From Dendrobium chrysotoxum (Eukaryota; Streptophyta; Magnoliopsida; Asparagales; Orchidaceae), in NCBI GenBank assembly GCA_019925795.1, contig CM034307.1, positions 62,124,864 through 62,188,863 on the forward strand: a DNA stretch of 64,000 nucleotides. Direction: 5' to 3'. The stretch's first letter is position 1. Every line of letters starts with the position of its first letter. Positions 11,901-26,400 of the stretch are shown here, piece after piece. Below the pieces are notes generated by a model. It did no database searches and had not been told where the DNA came from. It saw only the letters and a program-made list of their open reading frames with translations. The position numbers were made by a program, and so were the translations under genes.

Positions 11901-13021
11901 TTCCTGTTGCTTCAAACAGCCCCTGAGCGCAGATCGACAAATGTGGCTACCGGAATTCGGGTTAGCGGGCCGGGTTGGGTCAACCTGACAACTCGGCGGG
12001 TTGGGTCCATGTTGAAATTCCTGACCCGTCATGCCTGTTTGCTAGGTTTCATACTAATGCTAGCCTGGCTAAACTATTTTGGACCGCATCTAGCCATGTT
12101 TGCTTGTTCTAGTCCTTTTCCATCCATATTTGTTGAAAACTTTAAATTAAATCAAGATACCCTTATATCTGTATTTTCTTTTCTCTTAGTTGAATTGTTT
12201 TAATCAATTCAATCTATTTCTCTATTATGCTATGCTTTGTACACACTTTCTTTAAGGGGATTTGAACTCTTTCCTTGTTTTTAATCAATTTTAGACCAAT
12301 ATAACCTAAGTTGCTACTCATTTGCATCTTTTTTACCCTTGCACGTGCTCTACTCTCAGTTTATCTTTTTGATCCACCTTAAACTTCTCATTTACGGTGC
12401 ACTAACGTTATCCTTTGTGTCTTCTTTATTGCATTAATTAATCACACACATACAACATATTTGATTTGAAATATGGTGTGTAAACTCTCACTTTTTATAG
12501 ATTCATTTTTTGGGGTGCCTTAAAAGGCTGATAATTATGTTTTAAACTTGAATTTCTTTCATTAATTTTCTGAAATTTTAATTGATTTGAAAGCAAGATC
12601 AAGTTATTTTGATTTAATAATGGGTTGTATGAAATTACTACAAGTATTCTCTTATATTTGTATCTTCTCCATAGATGTCAATGTCGCGTGCCATGGCGCA
12701 CGACGCGGCGCGGCGCATCAAAATAGCGTGCGCATTTTTATTAATATGTTATAAATTATAAATTATAATTAATTTTTTAATATTTATATATTAATATCAC
12801 AATTAATTATTAATTAATTAAACATCATATTAATGAATATCAAAAAAATTTAAAGGATTTAACTTTTTGTAGGATTTAAAGCTATCATATTTGCTATTTG
12901 AGATGATTTAGGCTAAATTATACTTAAATTCTGCTCAAATCTATTGATGTAAGTTTCCTGTTTGATAGGATATTTATGCTTAAATTTTGTTTAAATCAAC
13001 CTATTATTTACTCAGAAATAG

Positions 13022-13062
<41 letters not shown>

Positions 13063-16000
13063 ATTTTATATTGTGTGCCATGTTTAAAAGGGCTCACGCC
13101 GCATCGTGAGCTATACATCATGGCTCCACAGGAAATTTTGTGCCGTAGTGTGCCATTCGCCGTTAACAAGTATGATCTTCACACATTCACATGCCTTAGG
13201 ATAGATACATCTACTTAAATATTAAAAGTAAAGCCAAATATGTGATATTATTGAGTATTACTGAGTTCCTCAAAATTAAGTACTTCTTGTCACGACCCAG
13301 CCCGTGAGCTCGCATAGACGAGGCGGGAATGGATGTCGGACGTAAATAATAAAACAGAACATTTTAATAGCATTAAAATATGACATAATATGAATCTAAC
13401 ACAACTCGAGAGATATAATAAGCACCTCTAAAACAACTTTCAAATTTGAACAAAACATTGCATATCAAGTCACATCAGTACAAAGGTGGATAAAATAGTT
13501 CTTTCAAGTCAACATCCACCCAAAATCATACCACAACTACAAAAATACACAAAACAAAAACACAAGAGGAACCTGTCACCCGGTCCTTTACGGCTATACG
13601 TGAATCAAGGTCGTTCAGCCATTCCTAGTAGGAGGGTCTCCAAAAAAATATCGCAAAACGAGAGAATGAGCTACGCTCAGCAAATGACAATTACATCTAA
13701 AATTCATGTGCAATGTAGAGGAACTCAATATGCAAGGTGGTTAACATATTTACATGCAAAAGTAGTCCAGTAATTAACTCCTTCTTATATGTCATTTGCT
13801 TCTATGTCTCTATGTCATATGCTTCTTTGTTTCTATGTCATATGCTTCTATGTTTCTATGTCATATGCTAAGTATATGTCAAATGCCATATGCTAAATGT
13901 CATATGCTTCACATTGTATCATATGCTTAACATGATGCCTATTGTATCATATGTTCATTCATATACCTCTAACTTATGCATATATTATACATTCGTACCG
14001 GAGTACCCTTATTGTACTGATCAGGTACAATCTCATATTTGGCCATTTATCATCATTTTGCTCCGAAGAGCCGTATTGCCCCGAAGAGCCGTATTGTGCA
14101 ATTGCACTGTATTTGGTACTCCGCCTCAACATGCACAAATTTGCATTTCGATATCATAACATAAGATGATTCATATCATAACATAGGATGATGCATATCA
14201 TAACAGAAAATGATTCAATAATAGCCTGCATACATATGAGCATGAGAGTGAACTTTAACATGTGAAGAGTTCTCTATCTAACTTGCAAAGTACTATGTGA
14301 ACTTTTTGTATAAATAAAACTTTCTATCTAACATGCCAAGTACAAGGTGACATATTAAAATGTAACATGAACATAATCAAGTAACATATTGAAATGTAAC
14401 ATGATCATAATAAAGTGACATAGTGCAATGTAAACTTACAAGAAAAACATGAACTTTCAAATGTATTGTCACTTACCTTGATAAACAATCATTTTTACTA
14501 GTGGCAAATCTTCGTAATCCAACACCTCTCCTAGAAGTAACACCTAGGATAATAAGCATTTTGATTACTAACTTATAATATAATACCTCATATACTCTTA
14601 ACATACTACATCTCTAAATTAATCTAACTCATAACCTAATGCATAACATAATCATAGCATAGTTCCCTTTACCCAATCCTTAATTAATTTAAATTATTTT
14701 TTTTTCAATTTTCGGTTTTAATGAAAATCCATAATTTAAGAACCCAAAAATTTCATATTTTCTTATAATGACCATTTAAATCACTTCCCTAATATATATC
14801 ATTAATAAACCTAATTATTTTCGGATTAAAATAATATAGAATTTAGGAAAAATTATTTTCTTTTCTAAATTCTCATTTTCTCTTAAATAGAGACTTCCCA
14901 AGTTTCCTAGGAACAAAATTTGTTAACAATTTAGCTTACAATCACAAAATTAGGAAAAACCCTAATTTTGAAACTCCAAAAACATTAGGAAAAAAAAAAT
15001 CAAATTCTTGTTTAAACATGCTTCTAAACCCTTCCTAATAATATTCCTAAAACAAATTTAAAGTTTCATGAAACCCTAATTTGGAACCTAAAGTTTTTCT
15101 TGAGCAGAAGTTCATTTTTATGGGTTAGAATCATGCTCAAATAAATTCCCTATCATTCTTCTATGAAAACCCTAATGATTGACCAAACCATAATTTCGGA
15201 AATTTGAAAATCTTTTAGGGAAATTCCATTTTCTCATGGTTAAAGGCCTTCCCTAACCCTTCCCTATTAATCTTTTTCTAAGATTTTGAGTTTTGAGCAA
15301 ACCCTAAAATTTTAACCTAAAGAAATTTAGGGGAAAATGAAAGTTTCTTGCATTAGAAGCTTACCTCTATCTTCTCTAAGCTTTCTCTTTAACTTTCCTC
15401 CAAAAGCACGCCAGAAACCGCCGCTGGCCGCCGGATTCACCAAGCTCCCGCCACCCTCTTCCCCTCCTCTCGCGTGCGGCCGAACAAAACAAGCCAAGGG
15501 ACCGAATGGTTCGGTCCCTAGGCGGATGGGAGCTTAAGGGAGAAATTTTAAATGCCAAATTACGCATGTGCCCCTTCTCCAAATATTTCCTTAAGCTTCA
15601 TGAGGGTAAAATGGGCAAAAGAGTTAAAGTTTACTTAAACGAACTTTGACGATTTTTAGTTTTAAAATTGCGCGAATTAGGTATATGTTCTTTATACCGT
15701 TTCGATTGAAATTTCACGTAGAATTTTATAAAATTATTTGCGTCGAATTCCGACAACTTTGAAATTTCACCTAATTTCGTCGTGGCGCATCGAAATGCGT
15801 GCGACGCACACGATCGATGTTTTTCGGGTTTTACAATTCTATTCTTTATTCCATTGGCTTCTATTAAGTACTTCTATTCTTAGTCCATTGGCTTCTATTC
15901 AGTATCAATTGTACATTTATCCAATCATTCTTGAAATTCGAAGTCCAAATCTTTGAAATGAAATTCTTGAAAATTATATAAAAATATTAATCAATAGTTT

Positions 16001-19000
16001 GATAAGACAATGCAAACTAATATTTTAATCAAAATTATTCTCAAGGGCCAAATGCTTTTGGATTGTAATTACTAATTAACCATAGGGCTTGCCCTTGTGG
16101 AGAACTTACACCCCATAATAAAATAAATCCTATTCAATCAAATATATTAGGTAAGGGAAAACCTTTGGAAACATGAAGTTCAAAATTCCTTTGTTTATTG
16201 GATCCATAGATAAATAAAAATTTTATTTCCAAGAATACTATATTATTTTCCATGTTGTTATGGATCACAAAATATTTAAAATTTATTGAAGATAGAAAAA
16301 ATTCTCCATCAGGACCTCTCATCTGACCTCAATCTGAATCGGTTGAGACAAGTGCGTTGGACCTTCAACAGGCACATCTTTGAACCTTTGTCCTTTGAAC
16401 CATATATGCTTGCTTCCTTAGACTTTCTTTGGCAAAGACAAATTTTATGCTTTAGTTTGATAGGATACACACTTTGACATGTTACCTCACCAGTCCACAT
16501 GGGATATTCGAAGGAAGACAACTTATGACTGCTAATAGAATAAATGGATGATGTGGTCTTTTGACCCTTCGTTGTTGGTAGATTTGGTCCACCATATTGA
16601 TCCATAAGAATTTGGTCAGTTTTACTGACCATGCATATCTAATGCGCCTCTATAAACCAACTTCCAATCACCAATTCAAGCAGTTGAGCTTAGCATGCCT
16701 TCTTTTACTTGAACGGGACCTATGAACTATTAAATTACTGGTTGAATTTAACCTGAAAGCAAGGTTTTCATGAGATAACTTAGTAACACGGACTATTAAT
16801 AGAAACTTGTTAAGCACCCAAAATCCTGTTTAACTATTTGTCCTTAAAAACTACTGCAAAAGACGAGCATAACACATTTCTAATTGCTCATGAGTATTTA
16901 ATGTTTTTATATGTCGATCACTTAATATGAATTGGATCCAAAATAGCACTCAGACCCTTGAGCCTGGTTTCAGGTAATCTCGTTTCATTACGAAGCAATT
17001 AAAGTTGATTCTAAAATAATTCAGGATATAGATTACTATTGAAAACCATGTTGAGTGCATTGTTGTCTTTGTCTTTGTGCCAGGTCATCATGTGTGATAA
17101 TTCTAAATGCATTAAGAAGCGTACGCAAGAACATCTAATGTTCTTTCTAATGCTCATAACTATTTAAAATTTGTTTCATTAAGGTGGACGCATGGAATTT
17201 GTGAACTGATAAAATATACGAGAATATACTATTCAGTGGATAAAAGGGAAACTATTATTGTTATGCATGTTGCCATTTTATTTTGCAACTGTTTAGGTTG
17301 TTTATTAAATAGTAGCACTATTGTCTTCAATCAAGAAAGTATTGAGAACAATATAGTTTTGCCTTTCCACTACCATAAAAAAGAATCAAATATTGAGATT
17401 CTGATAAGCGCAGGTTTCAGATATCAACTTTTGCGACTAAGCTTGGTGTTAGGAATATAGCGCTTCTTGGTATTGGGCTATTGCTGGCAAACTATGCAAG
17501 CGCAATTTTCGTAGCACTTTATATGCCACAGGTGATTCTAACAATTTATGCTGAACTAGTTTGATATTTTTCTGATTTCTCATACCCCCCCTGCCTATTA
17601 TTTAGAATGGATTATTTTCAAGAATCTTCAGTTTGTACTGCATTTTGTTCTTAAGATTTCTATTCTTTTCTCCTTGCTGAAGGCTCATTTAATTACTGAA
17701 ATATATTCCTGTCAAAGAATACTGTCCAGTCCATTTATTGCTTGTTTTTTTGTTTGTATGTTTGGTGTGCTTTATTTTTTCTATTCTACACAGGCTTTCA
17801 GACGCAGTGTTATGATATCTGCACATGGTATCTTGGCATTAGGCTTGATTTTGCAGGTTATTTTTCTCTACCATTATGTGACATCTTCACTCGTAATCAC
17901 TTATTTATTCTGAAATCTGTGTGCAATATTTACTTTGCTGCCTTTCTTACCATTTCTTGCGCATATAGAGTGAAAATGATAGTTTGTTTGAGAATGCTTT
18001 TTGGAAGCTTTGCTATAAAAAATGTGACATATTACAGTTTTTATTTGCACATCAAACATGGAAAGAGAAGCACTATGCTTTATTGCTTCCTTCTCTGCAG
18101 CTGTACCAATGAAGCAACTTTTCAACTTCTATGAGCGTAGTGGGGATTTTATTTTGTACGACAAAGTACAGACTATCAGTACAACAACAACATTAAATCA
18201 CCAAAGAGACAGTTTAAATGAAATCAGTTAACATCTGAATGTTCTTTGTTACTTTTTTTCTTCTATACAATCCATACACAATCATTATCTGCCTTCCCAC
18301 GATTTTTTGAGCAGTCAAATGAATCATCTACGCTAGACATTCCAGTCCAAGTATCTAGTTTTCATGAACCCTTTTAACTAAGTGGTGGAATTATTTTAAA
18401 TTTAGTTTGTTTTGTTTTTTATGCTATAACATGAGACGAAAAAAGCTTTTGTGTTGCTATTTTGTTTTGTTTTGTTTATGTTGCTGAATTTTAAGGAGGA
18501 TAGCATGTCGGGTTAGAGCTTGACATGTTGACCTGAATATAATTGATTCAACTCAGTCCTGTTTAGTATATGAGGCAAAATATTTGGCTTAAACTTGACT
18601 CGACTCGATTAACTTGTTTATTATATGGATCATGCAATTCTTTTGTTCATTTTGGATCAACAAGATGCAATTAACCTGAATATGATTAATTTAGCCTAAT
18701 TAACTCAAGAAACCTAACCCGATTAGTAATTGGGTTAATTTTGAGTTGATTTCGGGTTATTTGGATCACCTTGAACCTGACTTGAATAATAATTTGGCCT
18801 CTTATGATTTAGATCTGAATTGACCCGAATAATTATCTAACCTATGATTTGATCTGAACCCAAAACAAATAGTAATTGGGTCAATCAAGATTTGGATTTT
18901 TTGAGTTGGGTTTGGAACGGATTGTCGAGCTACATCAGGTTACTTATTGACAACGTGTTGCAGCATGCTTCCCCTCATTTCATTTGTATTGATTCCTACT

Positions 19001-22000
19001 TTTAGGGGCTGTTTAGTTGCAAGATTTAACACAGGATTTGGGCTAAATCCTTAGGATTTAAATCTCTTAAATGAAGGGGAGAAGATGTGCAGATGAATTG
19101 TGTAAATCTAGTTAAATCCTAGGATTTAAGAAAAATGGACTTTAATTAAATATGAAAGCAGGTGAAGGAGGAGCAAAGGTGCAGGATTTAAAGATTTACA
19201 CAACTTATTAGAACATCTTTTCCTTTATTTAAACCCTAAATATTGAAAATATATACGAAACGATTTGCTAGGATTCTAGATTTAATTTGATGTAGAACAT
19301 AATGTGTGAGTAATTATATAATGCTGAAAGTACACTCCTCCTAATTAGAGCAATACTAATTACGTTTACTTTTAGCGATTTAAACAAATGTTAAAACAAC
19401 GAAGATGTGCTTTAGCTTAGGCCAAATTACAAGATAAAAGTTAGAATCATAAATAATCTGTTCCAATCACAACTAGTATAGCATGGAGAAATTCAAAGGA
19501 AATCCCTATGTTAACATATAGATTAGGCGCTAATTGGATCCACTCACTAACACTCTTGATGTAGGCTAAATGGAGATAGGTTGCACAACCTTTATGATGT
19601 CACAAATTAAAGGGAAAACTTAGAAAAGTAAAGACTTAGAGGGGAGTTCACCATGGTTAAGCGTCAGAAACAATTTGCCACTGAGCGGGAGGCCGTTGTT
19701 CGTCGATAGCGGCGGCGTGAGAGAAGACGATCCTTTCAACGTAGTCTTCAACGGTTTGATCGATCTCCAAGTTGATGTCAAAGAATGACGATTTGAGGAT
19801 ATCAACTTGACCTTGATCGTTGTACACAAACTCGTGATTGAGTTCGGGATCTGCCATACATGAGTGGGCAACAATTGTGGGATGTAGAAAGCTCTTGGAC
19901 AGCAACCGGTGGTCTTCTGGACGGCAGGAAAGCAAGGAGAGGTTGCAGGAATTTCTGGACAGCACTTGATCGGCTACTAGACAGCAAAAGAGCTCGCTGA
20001 AATTTCTGGACAACATGCTAAAGTTGTCAAGAAATCTGGACAGCATTTTGAGAGGGGAGGATTTTGGAGTTTCGGCTCTCTGGATGCGAGGTAACTAGGT
20101 AATTATTGTGGAGAAATATGTGAACAGCAGTGGGGGAAAATCTGGAATTAATTTCTTTGCCTAGGTGGCATGCTAATTAAATCATAAACCAATTAGAGAG
20201 AGGGAGGGGCTGCTGGCTATGAGGGGAGGGAGGGATTAGGGAACTCTAATTGCTTGCCAATTCAAGCAACTTATATTAGGAAAGAGGATTTAAATCAAAT
20301 CCCCTTTTGAATTCAGATTTAATTGATTGGAAATCTGAATTAAAACTTTCCTAATATATGTTAACTTATTTTAGGAAAGTAATCTCAATTCAAATTGATT
20401 TAAAATTTGAATTTTGAAAACCTTCATAACTTAAGATGTTGCCAATAAGGAAAGTCATAATTGCTTGGTTTGAAACTTGGAGGGAAGAGGGAAAGGGGAA
20501 GTGGCCGGCGGCTATGGCTTGGAGATGGATCTAGGGATTGGCCGGCGGGTAGAGAGAGGAGAAGACTTTAGGGCCGGCGGATGGGGAGGGTTTTTGGTGG
20601 ACTTGGCCGGCGGGTGGAAGAGGGATTCGGGCTTGGTTAGGTGGGGGGTCAAGCATGAATGGCCGGCGGCTTGTAGGGTGGAGGAGGAGGGGGATGGGGG
20701 CTTGGCCGGCGGCTTCTGGAGGAGGACTGGCTGGCGGTTGGTGGAGAAGGAGGAGGGGAATTAGGGAAAGAAGGTTAACCACGAGCCTGGATGTTTCTTG
20801 CGGCTGGTGGGTGCTCCGTTGCCCTCACCTAGGGTTCTCACCAAAGTTCTCTCTCAAGCTCATAAGAGACAATTGCTGAAATTTCAATAATAATATTCAT
20901 TAACCCTCATAAGAAGAAGAGGAGGCTATAAATAGTCCCCACATACAATAACAAAACAAAAGACAATAGTACCCCTTGGGGTCACAAACATCTACTCCCT
21001 CAAGTGAGGGTAAAATCAGAAAAGAAACAACAATAAATTAAATACAATTAATAACTAAAAAATAAAGCGGTGTAATCGTGGCCGTCGATCGTTGGCCCCG
21101 TCTCTGGTAAACTCTCCAAGGTGGGATGTCCTCATCATAATTCCTCCCTAAGATTTACAATTTAATTCCTTCCTAAGATTTACAAGATTTACTAAATCCT
21201 TCTTGTAGCCAAACAGGCCCTTAATGTTCCGGGGACCCTTGCTCTAAAGGAAAGTAATTACAGTAGGAAGAAAAATCCCTTCTTCCTTCGGGACACTCCT
21301 CCAGCCCGCAGGGAAAAGAAAACGGATGGTCCACAATGCTAGATCAGCTGATAGTTTTCACCCTAGAACCTTTGGGGCTGATGAAAAAGTGGAAGGGAAG
21401 GGCTCCTCCTAGCATCCGCGAGATCTGCACGTACCATCTTCATTGAAGTCCCTTCTGGACGTCAGTAATCTCTGTTAATATTTGGTTTACATAAATTATT
21501 TTCCACAGCAATGCTTATATGGATTTCTCATTAGAAAATACGAGCCAATCTTGACGATCTGAGGTGACGACGGTGATCAGAACAGAATCCACGGCTTCTA
21601 TTAATCGTGGTCGTAAACAGGGAGGTCGTTTTACCAAAGAAAACAGTTTTAAAATTAAAACATAGAATCTGTTTTGACTATTTTTAATATAAAAAAAACA
21701 AAACAAATTAAACAAACATGCTTTGTTTTGTAATTGCTTTTACAATGAAAATAGAAAGTTGAAACAAAAAGTGACCTCAAGAAAAGTCATTGCTGATCTT
21801 TCCCGCCTTGCTTTAACCTTAATGTCATCCACCTTATGATTGCTCTTCTGTTCTTCGTTATACATTTTTGAACTAATTTAATATGTCTTGTGCACTTTTC
21901 TGTTAGTCTTTCTTTGGCATGCTTGTTTTGTATTTTTCTGTACAGAATTTCTGCAATTTAGGTATTCCTTGAATCAATGTTAACCTGACGAACTGAGTTT

Positions 22001-23412
22001 GATTTTTATATTTTTGTATCTTTATCACACTTCTAATCGATTGATGCATATGGTTTCAGGCATGGGTTCTGGAACAAGCCAAGTATACCAAGGTAAAACA
22101 GAGATTGTTCATATTTTATTTAATTATTTTTGAACTTAATCATCTTGGGACACAATTTTGATATGTTTTCTTGAGTGCTTAAGAACTACTGACATACCAT
22201 AAACTACAAAAGCAGCTGCATTTTCTGAAATCTGCTGCAGCTTGTACTACTAGAAAAAGCAGCACTATGACCATGTATACTTGTTCAACATAATATTTTT
22301 TGGATCGGTGGTGCAGTAATAGTGAGGCTTAGTGCAGGGATCCGTCGAGCATTGACATGCAATGTGCTGTGTAGTGCCATGATGTGACTATACCAGCATG
22401 GTTCCATGGTTCTGTGCTTCTGAAATGTATTATGAAATTTTTGAGCCACTATTTCCATAATATCATTGTTGTTCTATATATGTATGATAGGTGAGATCTC
22501 TGCCGGTATGAAACATATAAAACACTTGAGGAAAATTTTAAAAGGCAAGGGGCTTATGAATAATGAAAAAAAGTTCGTGAAATGCGAGACAATAATTACC
22601 AATCAATAGTGATAGAAGATCGAGTGATGATGTGATAGGTTCATATACTTTGGATTTATTCTATTGAATAATGAAGATATGCAAATGGCAGCATAAGTTT
22701 TGGAATGAAGTTTAGTGGTTAAAATAAAGAAGTGCCTCATGATTATTTTGCATCAACAAAATACTGTGGAATTTCAGCTTAATTTTATAGTTGCAACTAG
22801 ACCAGCTGTTAGAAATGTGAGTATTTTGTTGAATACAGAATTAATCTTTAATCATTATTGAGAGTACTTAATGCAAATTAGAAATTGAGAGAGAGAGAAA
22901 GAAAGAATTATAGAATGAAAAAAATATAGGATTTCATTGAAATAGGCTCAAAAACAGAAAATGGTGTAAATTGAGCTCATCCCTTGACCCATGATTTATA
23001 GATTTGGACCAGTGCTTTAGTGTTATAGATTTGGCTATACACATGGATTCACAAAAATTAAAGGAAAAAGGCAGAGTCGTGTAACATCATTTCTCATAAT
23101 GAAGCATGACTGCCAAGTTATTGGAATAGTTGACTTGAGAAAGTCGTCTATTGAGTTAATAAAAGTCACTAACTTGGCTTGCATGATTAGACGAAAGCCA
23201 ATTAATAGTTTCCTATGTGAAGGAAGTCGTTCATTTGAAGAATCGCTAGAGCCAAATTGATAGGTCATACTTGCCTACTTAGGATAATTCACAGTTTATA
23301 GTCATCTTCTTGAGATGAATTCATGTTTGGTGGATTCCTTTTGATCTGAGAGTGAGTTGACTTAACTTGAATCGAGCTGACTTGGCTTGAACCTGATTTT
23401 CTAAATAATTGG

Positions 23413-23467
<55 letters not shown>

Positions 23468-26400
23468 GTGTTCGTGTTGGAGATGGCTATAGTTGAAGTC
23501 GCCACGGCGCCTATCGAACAATAAGTTGGAGGGTCTTGTACTGAAGTTTGCCAAAAGATTACTAAAACACTCTCTTCGATAAAATGTTATCTTGATTTTT
23601 TCAAGAAGTCTTCTTTAAGTTCTACGAATGATAACTTTCATGTTCTAGTCTCTCTTTGTCGAATGTGCTTTATTTTTATAGATAAAAATCTCAAAACTCC
23701 TTCAAATTTAGTCAGCCTAGTTCCAGATACTTTGAAGAAAATTATCGGGCCAACTATTGATAAAGAAAGACATCAACTTTTATTTCGAAGGAATGTTCTC
23801 AATATAGGCATAGTGCGACTTCCAATAAGATAAGGGAGCTGTTTGAAATAGCTCTTTTAAAGAAAGTTAAAGGATTATCCTCTGAAGTCGAGCGATTAAA
23901 TTTGTCTATTTCTATCTTGAGGATGAGCATGAAAAGGAGAAGTCTGACGGTACAAAATAGCTTTTTGAAATGAATCTGTTATTTGCTGAAGTCGCTTAAT
24001 CTTTTTGCCTAGAAGACTTCCTCTTAAAGCCAGGGTTGTTGACTAGTGGTGAGTTGGTGCTGAAGCAACTTATTGAGAGCGGAAAGGTATCTAAAGAATT
24101 CAGTTGCTGATCCTTCTTTGCAATTCCTTAATTATTTTCTTTCTTTTGAAGGGCCGACTTCAAGTTGCCAATTAAGAATGTCCAATGGCCAATGCGATAT
24201 TTGTTTAATGAAATGATATTTTTTTTCTGAATGTGATGGTGTGTTGATGTGGCTAACTCTATTTTTTATTTTAAGATATAAGAAAAATAATTTCAAATTC
24301 AAAAATATTAATTTAAAATTCTAATTCTAGGATTTAAAAAAATGCACGTATGCTGATATGATGTTGTCTCGATATTATTATCTTATGAAATTAGAAATAG
24401 AATTGTGGCTTAAATTAGAAATCTTTATGCTTCCACCTTGCAGAGCCCCCCTTTGTAGTCTTCCATTCTCCTTTTGCCTTTGTAATTCATTCTCTAAATT
24501 TTGATTGGCCACTTTTAAGAAGAGCAATAAAACTTTTCTTCTTGGCGCACATTCATCTCGATAAAAAGTGTCAACAGCTTTATGAGTCTGATCCAATTAA
24601 AGCGTATATTTGATGATTTATGAAGCATGAGTGGTTGAGAAAGGCGAGTTTCCTAGTACCATACTTAGAGAAAAGATTTGCTAGTATCAAGATCAATTCT
24701 GTCTTGGACCTTGTTTCCTCTCTATCACGAATTGGTGGAGATTATGAGTCATTCCAGTCCGTATAATGCCAAACACATTTGCAAGCATCATGACCCTTGT
24801 ATGCTATATGAGAAAAAATATCACATGGACGATCATTCTCTTTCGACATCTCTTTTCCATAAAGGCATTCAAAGAAGAATTAGTTTTATTTTGTGAACGT
24901 TGCCAAGAAATAGCTTATTTTAACTAACCCGCTGTCCTCCTCGTTAGAAAGATCTCCCATTCTGCTATTGGGAAAGGATGAGTGCACTTACTTTACTGAG
25001 ACGAAGGATCTCAGTTTGAAGGTAGAATCTTTTATTGATTACCACATTTTGGAGCACCTACTTGCTCTTTATTCTTCTTTTCCTTTCTTTTTTCTCTTTT
25101 AAAAATTTCTATGCTATGACGAGTTCTTTGAGTCTATTTATTATTATTTTTTTATTTTTGTAGCTTTTATTGATGAAGTTGTCCCTTTAGAGTGGTTGTC
25201 GGCCAAATTTTGGAAGGCAAGGCGGCCGATGGCGATTTTCCTTTTGTAAGAAGAAAGAGAGAATTGAAGTCTCCCAGTATGATGTAGCTGATGAGGAGAC
25301 TATGTCAAATCCAACTGTTCCTCCTATTGAGGCACATAGTCATCTACATTCTCCTCTTATAGAACAATCCAATAAATTAATTTTCATGGTTTTGAAAACT
25401 GGACTAGATCGGCCGGTTCAATCGTGAACCGGTCGTATAGCCGATTTAATTTATAGTAAAAATCGGCCTAGCATTGAGCCAACCTAAGTTGGTCAGAACC
25501 GCCAGTTTGACCGACAAACCATTGAAACGATCTCGGTTCAATGCTATTTGATTTAAATAATTAGACAAATTTAGTATAAAATATTATTAAATATAATAAA
25601 TTAATTTTAATTTAATATGTTTTTAATTTTATAGTGAGTAATAAATTTATATAATAATTATTTTCTAACCAACCACCAACAAAACAATCACATGGTTCCA
25701 CCGCCCTATGCCGGCTCTTACCACATGCAAACCAAAAAAAATTTATAAACATGACAAAAGTAAACCTTTCAAGTGATGCGAGACTAAATAACTTAGTTGT
25801 AGTTTTCAAATCTAAACACATATATCACATATTTAAAACATATTTTTAATTAATTTTTTAATAATGTAAACAATACTTATTTTTTTTTGAATAATCATAT
25901 TTAATTGTTTATTTATTTAATTTTTTTCATATACTTTTACAGATTAAGTTTTATTTATTTATTAACTATAAATAATCTAACATGAATAATTTATAGAATC
26001 AAGTTTATAATTTGAATTTGACACATAATTTATAGTTGTAAATTTTATCTAATTATATAACATTAATTAGCAATAGTTTATATTAAATTTATATGTTTAT
26101 ATGTTAACTAAATTTATTTTTTTAATCATAAATTCATATTATTGCATAGTTATTATATTCTTATCATAACATTTATTTTTTATTTTTATTACATATCCAA
26201 TTCAACCCTTGGTTCAACTCTGATCGAACCATTAAATCTTAAACCTCTCATTTTTCCTGTTAGATATCTGATCAGGTTTTCACAGCATTGTTCATTTCTA
26301 TAAACGCCTCTTGCCTAGCCAAGCTTGGGTGCATGGCTGGATCAAAATGAGTGAAGAAATAGTTTTGTCAAAAGCTAAATGAAGTATAATGCAAGTCCTG

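Larger units (their letters stand above)
19002..21223. mobile_element. Tourist-like (PIF/Harbinger) MITE, split by a solo LTR
   Basis: The target duplication TTA (19002-19004 and 21221-21223) flanks inverted ends GGGGCTGTTTAGTTGCAAG (from 19005) and the complement of CTTGTAGCCAAACAGGCCC (to 21220). Removing the insertion at 19288-21137 leaves ~370 bp, a normal MITE size. TTA duplications and GGGxCTGTTT-type ends fit Tourist elements. Subterminal AGGATTTAAATC words repeat on both sides. Confidence 0.82.

Noticed and set aside
12976..13218. Open frame containing an Ile-Tyr run
   Set aside because: Created by the TA microsatellite.
16309..16632. 107-codon minus-strand open frame in an HST intron
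   Set aside because: No family that I recognise, no promoter or splice support and a single Met start by chance is plausible. A transcript or database match would change this.
19620..20046. Minus-strand frames of 84-129 codons in the D-family LTR, with LLSK/VLSR-like repeats
   Set aside because: The repeats are just the GGACAGCA array read in frame; the second LTR copy does not keep the protein.
20477..20879. Gly/Arg/Trp-rich open frames
   Set aside because: Product of GGCCGGCGG-type repeated DNA in the LTR.
5807..22092. HPT (tocopherol homogentisate phytyltransferase) as identity of the prenyltransferase
   Set aside because: The motifs NQIYDVGID, AAGDLSVQSAW and PHTIRGTALGS fit HST; HPT has NQLSDIEID and SGEYS at the comparable places.
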